64,000 bases of DNA, taken from the NCBI GenBank assembly GCA_902373525.1, contig CABKMN010000005.1, positions 1-64,000 on the forward strand, in the 5' to 3' direction. Positions within the stretch are counted from its first letter, which is position 1, and each line of letters starts with the position of its first letter. Under the pieces are notes generated by a model, which was not told the DNA's origin, did no database searches, and was given only the letters and a program-made list of their open reading frames with translations. Source of the stretch: an uncultured Bilophila sp. (GTDB lineage Bacteria > Desulfobacterota > Desulfovibrionia > Desulfovibrionales > Desulfovibrionaceae). This document shows, piece by piece, positions 9,079-17,940 of the stretch. Both the position numbers and the translations under genes were made by a program.

Positions 9079-11277
9079 ATGCCCACGCACGCCGCGTTCA
9101 ACTGGACCTTTCACCGGATCGGCGGCCTCGATCAGGTGACCCTGCGGACCCCCGAGGAACTGCTGCACCTCGACGAACTCGATCCCAAACTCTGGGTCGC
9201 CCTGAGCTGCCCCATCAACAAACTCCAGTTCGACGCCCGCACGCTCGAACTGCTCGACACGGACAAGGACGGGCGCATCCGGGTTCAGGAAGTGCTCGAC
9301 GCCGTCCGCTGGACCTCGGCACGCCTTGAAAACCCGGCCCTGCTGGCGGAAAGCCGCCCCGAGCTTCCTCTCGCCGACATCCGGCAGGATACGGAGGAAG
9401 GCCGCCATACCCTCGCCGCCGCCAAACGCATGCTGGACCAGCTCGGCAAGGCGGACGCGCCGTCGCTGACGCCGGAAGACGTGGCCGCGGCGACCGAAGC
9501 CGCCGCGCAGGACGCCTTCAACGGCGACGGCGTCATGGTGCCGCATCCGTCCTTCGATCCCGACGTCAACCGGTTCATTGAGGACGTCGTCACCGTCACG
9601 GGCGGCACGGCGGACGCCGGAGGCAAACAGGGCGCCACGCTGGAGCAGGGGCAAGCCTTCATGCAGGACGTGCGGGACAACAAGGCATGGTCCGACGAAC
9701 TCGCGGCCTTCGCCCGCACCTTCCCGCTCGGCGACGCGACGGACGCGGGCTTCAGGCTCGTACAGGACCTCAGGAACAAGGTCGACGACTATTTCACCCG
9801 CTGCCGCCTCGCCGGATTCGACGCCCGCGCGGCCTTCGCGCTCAACGCGCCGGAAACGGTCTTCGCCCAACTCGCCGATCACGATCTCAACGCCGACGAC
9901 GCGGCCCTGCGCGACCTGCCCCTCGCGCACATCGAGGCGGATCAGCCGCTCCCGCTGGGACAGGGGCTGAACCCCGCGTGGATCGACCGGGTACACGCCC
10001 TGCGGGATACGGTCATCGTTCCGCTGCTCGGCGAACGCGACGCGCTTGGTTTCGAAGACTGGCAAACGGTGCTCGCGCGCTTCGCGCCGTATGCGGACAT
10101 CGTGGCCCGCGAACCCGCCGCCGGAGCGGGACGGCTCGGTGCGGAACGGCTGGACGAACTGCTCTCCGGCGACGTGCTTTCCCGCTTCGAGGCCCTCGTG
10201 CGGCGGGACGCCGAGGCGACCGAAGCCGTCAAGGCGACCGAAGACGCGGAACGCCTCGTCCTCTACAACAGCCACCTGCACCGGCTGCTGATGAACTTCG
10301 TGTCCTTCTGCGACTTCTACGCGCTCTCGCGGCCCACGACCTTCCAGATCGGCACGCTGTTCATCGACGGACGGAGCTGCAACCTCTGCCTCCGCGTGGA
10401 CGACATCAACAGCCACGCCGCACAGGCCCAGCCGAGCCACCTGTGCCTCGCCTACTGCGAATGCGTACGGAACAACACCGGGCAAAAGATGAACATCGTC
10501 GCCGCGATCACCGCGGGAGACGCCAACCTGCTGTTTCCGGGGCGGCACGGCGTCTTCGTGGACACGCAGGGCGACAGTTGGGAAGCCACGCTGATCAAGC
10601 TGGTGGACAATCCCATCAGCATCCGCACCGCCGTCTTCGCGCCCTACAAACGGGTCGGGCGCATGATCACGGACCAGCTCGAAAAGCTGGCGGCGTCCAA
10701 GGACGCCACGCTCATGTCGGACGCCTCCAAATCCATCGAAAAACTGGGAACGGACATGAAGAAGGACGAAAAGCCCTTCGACATCGGCCGGAGCATGGGC
10801 ATCTTCGCGGCCATCGGCCTCGCCCTCGGCGCGCTCGGGACCGCGCTCGCCAGCATCGCCGCCGCGCTGTTCTCCCTGACGTGGTGGCAGTTCCCGCTCC
10901 TGTTCGTGGGCATCTTCCTGTGCATCTCCGGGCCGTCGATGTTCCTCGCGTGGCTCAAGCTCCGCCGCCGGACGCTCGGCCCGGTGCTCGACGCTTCGGG
11001 ATGGGCGGTCAACAGCCAAATACCCATCAATTTCCTGCTCGGCTCCTGCCTGACCGACGCCGCGGTCCTGCCGCCCAACGCCAGCCGCTCCTACAACGAT
11101 CCCTTCCGCAAACGGAGCCGCTGGGCCGTCTGGGGAACGGCGCTGCTCGCCGTCTGCCTCGCCGCCCTGCTCGCGGGAGGCGGCTACTGGGGCTGGAAGG
11201 AGTACCAAAAGCGTCACGTTGAAGAGGCCGCGCACACCGTCGCCGCGCCCCAGCCGGAAAAGCCCGCCGCGCCCTGA
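9079..11277 (+). CDS. EF-hand-containing membrane protein
   Basis: A 732-residue protein of unknown function. Near the N-terminus is a canonical calcium-binding loop, DTDKDGRIRVQE (residues 60-71), with Asp at 1, 3 and 5, Gly at 6 and Glu at 12. A long soluble middle region follows. The C-terminus has about three membrane segments: an Ala/Gly-rich pair around residues 577-640 separated by LTWWQFPLL, and another around 683-705 ending GGGYWGWKEYQKRH. The short tail is Pro/Ala-rich. The ATG at 9079 is chosen because GGAGG lies 7-8 bp before it; the frame stays open to 9019. Calcium sensing or binding is an inference from the loop alone. Confidence 0.72.
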   Translation: MPTHAAFNWTFHRIGGLDQVTLRTPEELLHLDELDPKLWVALSCPINKLQFDARTLELLDTDKDGRIRVQEVLDAVRWTSARLENPALLAESRPELPLADIRQDTEEGRHTLAAAKRMLDQLGKADAPSLTPEDVAAATEAAAQDAFNGDGVMVPHPSFDPDVNRFIEDVVTVTGGTADAGGKQGATLEQGQAFMQDVRDNKAWSDELAAFARTFPLGDATDAGFRLVQDLRNKVDDYFTRCRLAGFDARAAFALNAPETVFAQLADHDLNADDAALRDLPLAHIEADQPLPLGQGLNPAWIDRVHALRDTVIVPLLGERDALGFEDWQTVLARFAPYADIVAREPAAGAGRLGAERLDELLSGDVLSRFEALVRRDAEATEAVKATEDAERLVLYNSHLHRLLMNFVSFCDFYALSRPTTFQIGTLFIDGRSCNLCLRVDDINSHAAQAQPSHLCLAYCECVRNNTGQKMNIVAAITAGDANLLFPGRHGVFVDTQGDSWEATLIKLVDNPISIRTAVFAPYKRVGRMITDQLEKLAASKDATLMSDASKSIEKLGTDMKKDEKPFDIGRSMGIFAAIGLALGALGTALASIAAALFSLTWWQFPLLFVGIFLCISGPSMFLAWLKLRRRTLGPVLDASGWAVNSQIPINFLLGSCLTDAAVLPPNASRSYNDPFRKRSRWAVWGTALLAVCLAALLAGGGYWGWKEYQKRHVEEAAHTVAAPQPEKPAAP

Positions 11278-11348
11278 GGCCTTGCCCGCTCCGCGCTCAC
11301 AGGCTATCTGTAACGGCACGCCCCCTGCGGGCGGATCACGGAGCGCAC

Positions 11349-12572
11349 ATGGAACACACCCTTCGGGTTCTGCATACCTCGGACTGGCATCTCGGCCGCA
11401 CGCTGTACGGCCGCAAGCGCCACGAAACCTTCGCGGCCTTTCTGGACTGGCTCGCCGACACCATCCGGCAACAGCACATCGACGTTCTGGTCGTCGCCGG
11501 GGACGTCTTCGACACCAGCGCGCCGAGCAACCGGTCGCAGGAACTCTACTACCGTTTCCTCCGCCGGGTCATGGATACCTGCCGCCACGTCGTCGTGGTG
11601 GCGGGCAACCATGACTCGCCCTCGTTTCTGAGCGCGCCCGGCGAGCTCCTGCGCGCGCTCGACGTACACGTCGTCGGGGCCGTCACGGACACCCCCGAGG
11701 ATGAAATCCTCACCCTGCGCGATGCGGACGGCGAACCCGAGCTCATCGTCTGCGCCGTCCCCTACCTGCGGGATCGGGACATCCGGCTGGTGGAGCCCGG
11801 CGAAAGCGTCGAAGACAAGGAGCGCAAGCTGGTCGAGGGCGTCCGGCGGCATTACGAGGCCGTGGCCGCGCTGGCCGAGGCGCGGCGTTCCCGGCCCGAC
11901 CTTCCGGTGCTCGCCACCGGGCACCTGTTCGCGGCGGGCGGCAAGACCGCCGAAGGCGACGGCGTACGCCAGCTTTACGTGGGTTCGCTGGCCCGCGTGA
12001 CCGCCGACTGTTTCCCGGAAACCATCGACTACCTCGCCCTCGGGCACCTGCATCTTCCCCAGAAGGTCGGCGGCTCCGAAATCCGCCGCTACAGCGGTTC
12101 TCCCATCCCCATGGGCTTCGGGGAAACCGGCGTCAAACAGGTGTGCGTCGTGGACTTCGCCGGACGACGCGCCGCCGTGACCCCGCTCGCCGTCCCGGTC
12201 TTTCAGGAACTGGAGCAGATCGAAGGCCCGTGGGACCGCATCGAATCCCGCCTGCGCGCCCTCGCCGTCGCCGGGAGCCGCGCGTGGCTCGAAATCGTCT
12301 ACACGGGCGACGCGCTCATCAGCGACCTGCGGGAACGCCTCGACGCGCTCACGGACGGCACGGGCATGGCCGTCCTGCGCGTCAAGAACGCCCGGCTGAT
12401 GGAACGCGCCCTCGAACGCGAGGACGCCGACACCCTCGACACGCTGGACGTCCACGAGGTGTTCGAACGCTGCCTCGCCGCCCATGAAGTTCCCGAAGAG
12501 CAACGGGAAGCCCTCCGGCTCGCCTACCGGGAAACCGTCGCCTCGCTGTTCGAGGCCAACGCCGACGACTAA
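11349..12572 (+). CDS. sbcD: Exonuclease SbcD (Mre11-type nuclease subunit of SbcCD)
   Basis: Metal-dependent phosphoesterase subunit of the SbcCD complex, which opens and degrades hairpin and protein-blocked DNA ends. Seen: phosphoesterase motif I HTSDWHLG, motif II VVAGDVFDTSAPS, motif III VVVAGNHDSPSFLSAPGELL, and the later GHLFAAGG and LALGHLHLPQ motifs carrying metal-ligand histidines. The C-terminal capping region follows. The 407-residue length is normal. GGAG lies 6 bp before the ATG. It sits 10 bp upstream of sbcC, the standard two-gene operon. Confidence 0.95.
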   Translation: MEHTLRVLHTSDWHLGRTLYGRKRHETFAAFLDWLADTIRQQHIDVLVVAGDVFDTSAPSNRSQELYYRFLRRVMDTCRHVVVVAGNHDSPSFLSAPGELLRALDVHVVGAVTDTPEDEILTLRDADGEPELIVCAVPYLRDRDIRLVEPGESVEDKERKLVEGVRRHYEAVAALAEARRSRPDLPVLATGHLFAAGGKTAEGDGVRQLYVGSLARVTADCFPETIDYLALGHLHLPQKVGGSEIRRYSGSPIPMGFGETGVKQVCVVDFAGRRAAVTPLAVPVFQELEQIEGPWDRIESRLRALAVAGSRAWLEIVYTGDALISDLRERLDALTDGTGMAVLRVKNARLMERALEREDADTLDTLDVHEVFERCLAAHEVPEEQREALRLAYRETVASLFEANADD

Positions 12573-12582
12573 CGGACACGCC

Positions 12583-15500
12583 ATGCGCATCCTCCATATC
12601 CGCTTCAAGAACCTGAATTCCCTCGTCGGGGAATGGGACATCGACCTCACGCACCCGGCCTTTCTCTCCGACGGCATCTTCGCCATCACCGGCCCCACGG
12701 GCGCGGGCAAGACCACCGTCCTCGACGCGATCTGCCTCGCGCTCTATGGGCGTACCCCCCGCCTGATCCGCGTGACCAAGAGCGAAAACGAAATCATGTC
12801 CCGCCAGACCGGGGAATGCTTCGCCGAAGTCACCTTCGAAACGGACGCGGGCCGGTTCCGCTGCCACTGGAGCCAGTGGCGGGCCCGGAAAAAGCCCAAC
12901 GGCGACTTGCAGCCCCCCCGCCACGAGATTTCGGACGCCGTTTCCGGGCGCGTGCTGGAAAGCAACATCCGGGGCGTCGCCGGGCAGGTGGAAGCCGCCA
13001 CCGGCATGGATTTCGACCGCTTCACCCGCTCCATGCTCCTCGCGCAGGGCGGCTTCGCGGCCTTCCTGCAAGCCGCGCCCGACCAGCGCGCACCCATTCT
13101 GGAACAGCTCACCGGCACGGAAATCTATTCCGCCCTGTCCATGCGCGTGCATGAGCGCGTCGTGGAGGAACGCAAGCGCCTCGAAACGCTGGAAGCGGAA
13201 CTCGCGGGCATCCACCTGCTCGACGAAGAGGAGGAACGCCGCCTCAACGCGGACCTGACCGCGCACATCGCCAAGGCCTCCGAGCTCGCGGGCCAATCCG
13301 AACGGACGCAGCAGGCCCTGATCTGGCTGGACGGCATCCGTAGGCTCCAGACGGAACTGGCGGCGCTGGAGGAACAGCGGCAGTCCGTCCTTGGCCGGAT
13401 CGACGCCTTCCGCCCGGATCACCACAAGCTGAAGCGAGCCAACAAGGCGCTGGAACTCGCCGGAGAATTCGCGGGCATCGTCTCGCTCCGCAAGGCGCAC
13501 GCGGAGGACGCCCGGCGGCGGGAAGCCTGCCGCAGCACCCTGCCCGCCTGCGAAACCGCTCTGCAACAGGCCGAAAACGCCTTCAACGCCGCATCCGCCG
13601 ACCGCGAGCGGTGCAGGGGGCTTCGGGAGCAGGGTCTGCAACTCACGCGCGCCGTGCGCGACATCGACATCAAACGGCAGGAAAAGGACGCGGCGCTGGC
13701 GGCCCTCAACCGCGAGCTCGCGGATCGGGACGCGGCCTCCGCAGACGCGCGTTCCCGTCTCGACGAACTGAACCGCCAGTACGCGGCAGCACGGGCCGCG
13801 CTGGCGGACGTGCTCGACGAACTGCGCCGCACCGATGCGGATCGGGGACTCGTCGAGAACCTGTCGGCGCTCCAGACCCGGTTCGGCCTGCTGCACAAAC
13901 AGGAGCAGGCCCGAGACGAAAAGGAACGGCTCGCCGCCGAGGCCGCGGAACGCCGACGGGAGGCGGACAAAGCCCACGCCGCCCTGCTCGCCACGCGGGA
14001 ACAGCGGCGGCAGGACCTCGCCCGCCTCGAACAGACCGCCGACCGGCACCGGCAAACGCTGGAAACGCTGCTGGACGGGCAGGACGTCTCGGCGTGGCAC
14101 GCCCGGCGCATGGAGGCGACCACGCGCGGCGGCCTGCTGGACAGGGCCGAAGAGGCGCTCCGGGAAGCGGCGGCCTCGCGGGAGGCGCTCCGCGAACTTG
14201 CCCAACGGCGGGAAACGCTGGCCCGGCACGAGGCCGAAAACGCCCAAAAGCTCCAGACGCTCGGGAACGAAACCCGCCGCCTCGACGCGGAACGGGAACG
14301 GCTGGAAGCCGCACTGTCCGATCTCAACCGGCGGCGGGCGTTCGAGGAAGCCCGGCGGCACCTGCACGACGGCGAACCGTGCCCGCTGTGCGGAGCCACG
14401 GAACATCCCTTTGTCCGCGACACGCCCCCTCCGGCCCCGGACGGCGTGAAGGAAGCCCTCGACGCCGTCAAGGCCCGCCAGAAACGGACGGCTGAAAACC
14501 TGTCCGCCGTGCAGGCCGAGCAGGCCGGGCGCCTCCGGGAACGCGAATGGCTGGCGGAACGGCAGGCCAAGGAAACCGCCGCCCTTGCCGGGCATGAAGA
14601 GCGCGCCCGGAGCGCGCTGGAACGCCTGACCCCCGGCGCGGTCCCCGCTCCGCAGGGACAGCCCGATCAGGCCCCGAATCCGGCGGACCGGCTGCCGCAA
14701 ATACGGGCGTGGCGCGAGGCCAACGAAGCCGCGCTACGACACGCCGAACGGATTTTGCAGCAGGCGGAACGGGCCGACAAGGCGTTCCAGTCCGCCAAAA
14801 CGGCGCTGGACGCCGCCCGCGAGGACGCCGCCCGGCTGGAACTCGACCTGCAAGCCGCCGCGCACCGCAAGGAGGAGGCGGAACGGAACGCCGAACGCAC
14901 CGAGCGCGAGCGTCTGGACGCGGCGGAACATTACGCGGCCCTGCGCCGGGCCGCCCTTGAGGCCGTGCGCCCCTACGGCGTGGACATGCCGGAGCCGACG
15001 GCCCCCAAAGAGGGGGCGGAATCCCTGCTCCGGGTCCTGACGGACAGGCGCGATCAATGGCTGGCGCGGGAAAAACGCCGCGAAACGCTGCAAGGCGCGA
15101 TCACGGAACAGGAACTCGGGCGTCAGCACCTCGCCGCCCAATGGCGTGAGCGGGACGCCGAGCGTGCCCGGCTGCGGGAGACGGGGCGCGCCCTGACCGC
15201 CGAACGGGACGCCCTGCTGCGCGACAGGCGGGAGCGGCTCGGAGACGGAAGCCCCGAAGCGGAGGAACGCCGCCTCGACGCGCTGGTGACGGACGCGGAA
15301 AAACGCCTCGAAGCGGCCCGGCGAACCGTCGAGACGGCCCGGCAGCGCCTCGCAGGCGAGAAAAACGCGCTGGACAATCTGGAACGGAGCATGACCGGAC
15401 GACTGGCGCAGCTTGCTCCGCTGGAGGAGGATTTCCGCCTCCGCCTGTCCGCCTCCGGGTTTGCCGACGAAACGGACTACCGGGAGGCCTCCCTTCCCGA

Positions 15501-16314
15501 AGAGGCCCGGAACGCCCTGCTCCAGCGGGAACAGGCCCTGCTCACCGAGCGGACCGAGCTGGAGGCCCGGCTCAAGGACAAGGCCGGGCAGCTCGCCGCC
15601 GAACGGGAACGGCAGGTAACGGACCGCCCCCGCGAAGAGCTGGACGAAACGCTGGCGGAGCTCCGGGACGCCTTCCGGGCGGAGCAGGAAGCGGTGGGAA
15701 GCCTCCGGCAGAAACTCCGCGACAACCAGATGGTCAAGCTGGCTCATCGGGAACGGACCGAGGCCGTCGAGGCGCAGCGCCGCGAGTGCCGCCGCTGGAA
15801 CGACCTCCACGATCTCATCGGATCGGCGGACGGAAAAAAATACCGCAATTTCGTGCAGGTGCTGACGTTCGAGATCATGATCGAGCACGCCAACCGCCAA
15901 CTCCGGCGCATGACCGACCGTTATCTCCTGCTCCGCGACGCCGATCAGCCGCTGGAGCTCGACGTCATCGACAACTATCAGGCCGGGGAAATCCGCTCCA
16001 CCAAGAACCTGTCCGGCGGGGAGAGCTTCATCGTGAGCCTCGCGCTGGCCCTCGGGCTTTCGCAGATGGCGAGCAAGAGCGTGCGCGTGGACTCCCTCTT
16101 TCTGGACGAAGGGTTCGGCACGCTGGACGAGGACACGCTGGACACGGCGCTGGACACGCTCGCCGGGCTGCACCGCGACGGCAAGCTCATCGGCGTGATC
16201 TCCCACGTGCAGGCCCTCAAGGAGCGCATCGGCACGCAGATACAGGTTTCGCCGGGGACGGGCGGACGCAGCGTGATCAGCGGCCCCGGCTGCTCGCGGG
16301 TCTCCGGGAGCTGA
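12583..16314 (+). CDS. sbcC: SbcC, SMC-like ATPase subunit of SbcCD
   Basis: Rad50-like ATPase that works with SbcD in processing DNA ends. The 1243 residues show Walker A GPTGAGKTT (37-45), a long coiled-coil arm rich in Arg, Glu and Ala, and the zinc hook CPLC (Cys600 and Cys603) at the coil apex. A second coiled coil, the ABC signature NLSGGESFIVSLALALGLS and Walker B SLFLDEGFGTLD then follow. The start at 12583 (MRILHIRFKNLNSLVGEW) is chosen because it begins the ATPase fold and lies 10 bp after the sbcD stop; the open frame extends upstream inside sbcD without support. Confidence 0.95.
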   Translation: MRILHIRFKNLNSLVGEWDIDLTHPAFLSDGIFAITGPTGAGKTTVLDAICLALYGRTPRLIRVTKSENEIMSRQTGECFAEVTFETDAGRFRCHWSQWRARKKPNGDLQPPRHEISDAVSGRVLESNIRGVAGQVEAATGMDFDRFTRSMLLAQGGFAAFLQAAPDQRAPILEQLTGTEIYSALSMRVHERVVEERKRLETLEAELAGIHLLDEEEERRLNADLTAHIAKASELAGQSERTQQALIWLDGIRRLQTELAALEEQRQSVLGRIDAFRPDHHKLKRANKALELAGEFAGIVSLRKAHAEDARRREACRSTLPACETALQQAENAFNAASADRERCRGLREQGLQLTRAVRDIDIKRQEKDAALAALNRELADRDAASADARSRLDELNRQYAAARAALADVLDELRRTDADRGLVENLSALQTRFGLLHKQEQARDEKERLAAEAAERRREADKAHAALLATREQRRQDLARLEQTADRHRQTLETLLDGQDVSAWHARRMEATTRGGLLDRAEEALREAAASREALRELAQRRETLARHEAENAQKLQTLGNETRRLDAERERLEAALSDLNRRRAFEEARRHLHDGEPCPLCGATEHPFVRDTPPPAPDGVKEALDAVKARQKRTAENLSAVQAEQAGRLREREWLAERQAKETAALAGHEERARSALERLTPGAVPAPQGQPDQAPNPADRLPQIRAWREANEAALRHAERILQQAERADKAFQSAKTALDAAREDAARLELDLQAAAHRKEEAERNAERTERERLDAAEHYAALRRAALEAVRPYGVDMPEPTAPKEGAESLLRVLTDRRDQWLAREKRRETLQGAITEQELGRQHLAAQWRERDAERARLRETGRALTAERDALLRDRRERLGDGSPEAEERRLDALVTDAEKRLEAARRTVETARQRLAGEKNALDNLERSMTGRLAQLAPLEEDFRLRLSASGFADETDYREASLPEEARNALLQREQALLTERTELEARLKDKAGQLAAERERQVTDRPREELDETLAELRDAFRAEQEAVGSLRQKLRDNQMVKLAHRERTEAVEAQRRECRRWNDLHDLIGSADGKKYRNFVQVLTFEIMIEHANRQLRRMTDRYLLLRDADQPLELDVIDNYQAGEIRSTKNLSGGESFIVSLALALGLSQMASKSVRVDSLFLDEGFGTLDEDTLDTALDTLAGLHRDGKLIGVISHVQALKERIGTQIQVSPGTGGRSVISGPGCSRVSGS

Positions 16315-16390
16315 CCCGCAAAATCATGCCCTCTTGCCTCAGGGGCGAAAGTCACCTATTCATGCCTCCACACCCAAGGAGGAAACGACA

Positions 16391-17773
16391 TTGGAACAGG
16401 ATATCGAACGCGAAAAACTGGGGAGCCGTCTGGGCTTCCTGCTGCTGTCGGCTGGGTGCGCCATCGGCCTCGGGAACGTCTGGCGCTTCCCTTTCATCAC
16501 CGGAGCCTACGGTGGGGCGGCCTTCGTCCTCATCTATCTCATTTTTCTTGTGATTCTTGGCCTTCCCATCATGGTGATGGAGTTTTCCGTGGGCCGCGCC
16601 GCACAAAAGGGCATCGGCGTCGCCTTCCGCAAGCTGGAGCCCAAGGGCACGTTCTGGCATCTGTACGGCTACGGCGGCATCATCGGGTGCTACGTGCTCA
16701 TGATGTTCTACACGACCGTCACCGGCTGGATGTTGTCCTACTGCTGGTATATGGGTTCGGGCCAGCTTTCGGGCCTCACGCCCGAACAGATCGGCGCGTT
16801 CTTCGGCGGGACGCTCGGCGATCCGCTTGATCAGGTCGGCTGGATGACCGTAACGGTCCTCGCCGGATTCCTCGTCTGCTCCATGGGCCTGCAACGGGGC
16901 GTCGAACGCATCACCAAGCTCATGATGGGCTGCCTGCTCGTGATCATGATCTTCCTCGTCATCCGTTCGGTGACCCTGCCCGGAGCCGAAAAGGGCATCC
17001 TCTTCTACCTGAAGCCCGACTTCCACCGGATGTTCGAACACGGCATCTGGGAACCCATCTACGCCGCCATGGGACAGGCCTTCTTCACCCTGAGCCTCGG
17101 CATCGGGGCCATGACCATCTTCGGGAGCTACATCGACAAGCAGCGTTCCCTGACCGGCGAATCCGTCCACATCCTCATTCTGGACACCTTCGTGGCCCTG
17201 ATGGCGGGCCTGATCATCTTCCCCGCCTGCTTCGCCTTCAACGTGGACGCGGGCGCTGGCCCCGGCCTCGTGTTCGTCACCCTGCCCAACGTGTTCAACA
17301 GCATGCCCGGCGGTCGGCTCTGGGGGATGCTCTTCTTCGTCTTCATGAGCTTCGCGGCCCTCACCACGGTCATCGCCGTGCTGGAAAACATCGTGGCCTA
17401 CGCCATCGACGTACTCCACTGGACCCGCAGGAAGGCCGTGGCCGTCAACGTCGTGCTGGTCTTCCTGCTCTCCCTGCCCTGCGCGCTCGGCTTCAACGTG
17501 CTGTCCGACATCCAGCCCTTCGGACCCAACTCCGGCATCCTCGATCTGGAGGACTTCATCGTCAGCAACAACCTCCTGCCGCTCGGCTCGATGGTGTTCC
17601 TGTTCTTCTGCTGCTACAAGAAGGGATGGGGCTGGGACAACTTCATCGCCGAAGCCGACTCCGGCAAGGGCCTCATGTTCCCGCAGGGGCTGCGGCTGTA
17701 CGTCAAGTACGTCCTGCCGTTCATCGTGTTCTTCGTTTTCATTCAGGGCTACCTCGACAAGTTCTGGAAGTAG
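16391..17773 (+). CDS. Sodium-dependent transporter, neurotransmitter:sodium symporter (NSS) family
   Basis: LeuT-fold secondary transporter that probably imports an amino acid with Na+. Seen: the family signature in the first helix, AGCAIGLGNVWRFPFITG, followed by about eleven hydrophobic segments and a short C-terminal end near GYLDKFWK. A TTG start at 16391 (LEQDIEREKLGSRLGF) is preferred because a perfect AAGGAGG lies 7 bp before it; an ATG at 16334 would add 19 residues unlike the family. Length from TTG is 460 residues, normal for bacterial 11- or 12-TM members. The substrate cannot be read from sequence. A very long inverted repeat follows the stop. Confidence 0.88.
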   Translation: MEQDIEREKLGSRLGFLLLSAGCAIGLGNVWRFPFITGAYGGAAFVLIYLIFLVILGLPIMVMEFSVGRAAQKGIGVAFRKLEPKGTFWHLYGYGGIIGCYVLMMFYTTVTGWMLSYCWYMGSGQLSGLTPEQIGAFFGGTLGDPLDQVGWMTVTVLAGFLVCSMGLQRGVERITKLMMGCLLVIMIFLVIRSVTLPGAEKGILFYLKPDFHRMFEHGIWEPIYAAMGQAFFTLSLGIGAMTIFGSYIDKQRSLTGESVHILILDTFVALMAGLIIFPACFAFNVDAGAGPGLVFVTLPNVFNSMPGGRLWGMLFFVFMSFAALTTVIAVLENIVAYAIDVLHWTRRKAVAVNVVLVFLLSLPCALGFNVLSDIQPFGPNSGILDLEDFIVSNNLLPLGSMVFLFFCCYKKGWGWDNFIAEADSGKGLMFPQGLRLYVKYVLPFIVFFVFIQGYLDKFWK

Positions 17774-17784
17774 CCGGCGCATCC

Positions 17785-17838
17785 GCGGCGCAACGCAAGG
17801 GGGGAAGGTTTCGGCCTTCCCCCTTTGCGTTGCGCCGC
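17785..17838 (+). terminator. 24-bp inverted repeat after the symporter gene, likely terminator
   Basis: Arms 17785-17808 and 17815-17838 pair over 24 bp with one mismatch around a 6-base loop. The hairpin begins 12 bp after the stop codon. The stem is unusually long, and only a short CTTAAT follows instead of a full T-tract, so termination may be aided by other factors. Confidence 0.65.
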
Positions 17839-17940
17839 TTAATCATGGCGAAGCGCGGTTCCGATGCCCTATACTGCATGCATCCCTTTTCTCCCGTCCG
17901 CCCGCCGAGGGCGTCCGGGAACAATTCTGCGGAGGGTTTC

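Noticed and set aside
16352..17782. 476-codon minus-strand frame rich in His, Asp and Glu
   Set aside because: Exactly antisense to the NSS symporter; the composition is the complement of membrane-helix codons.
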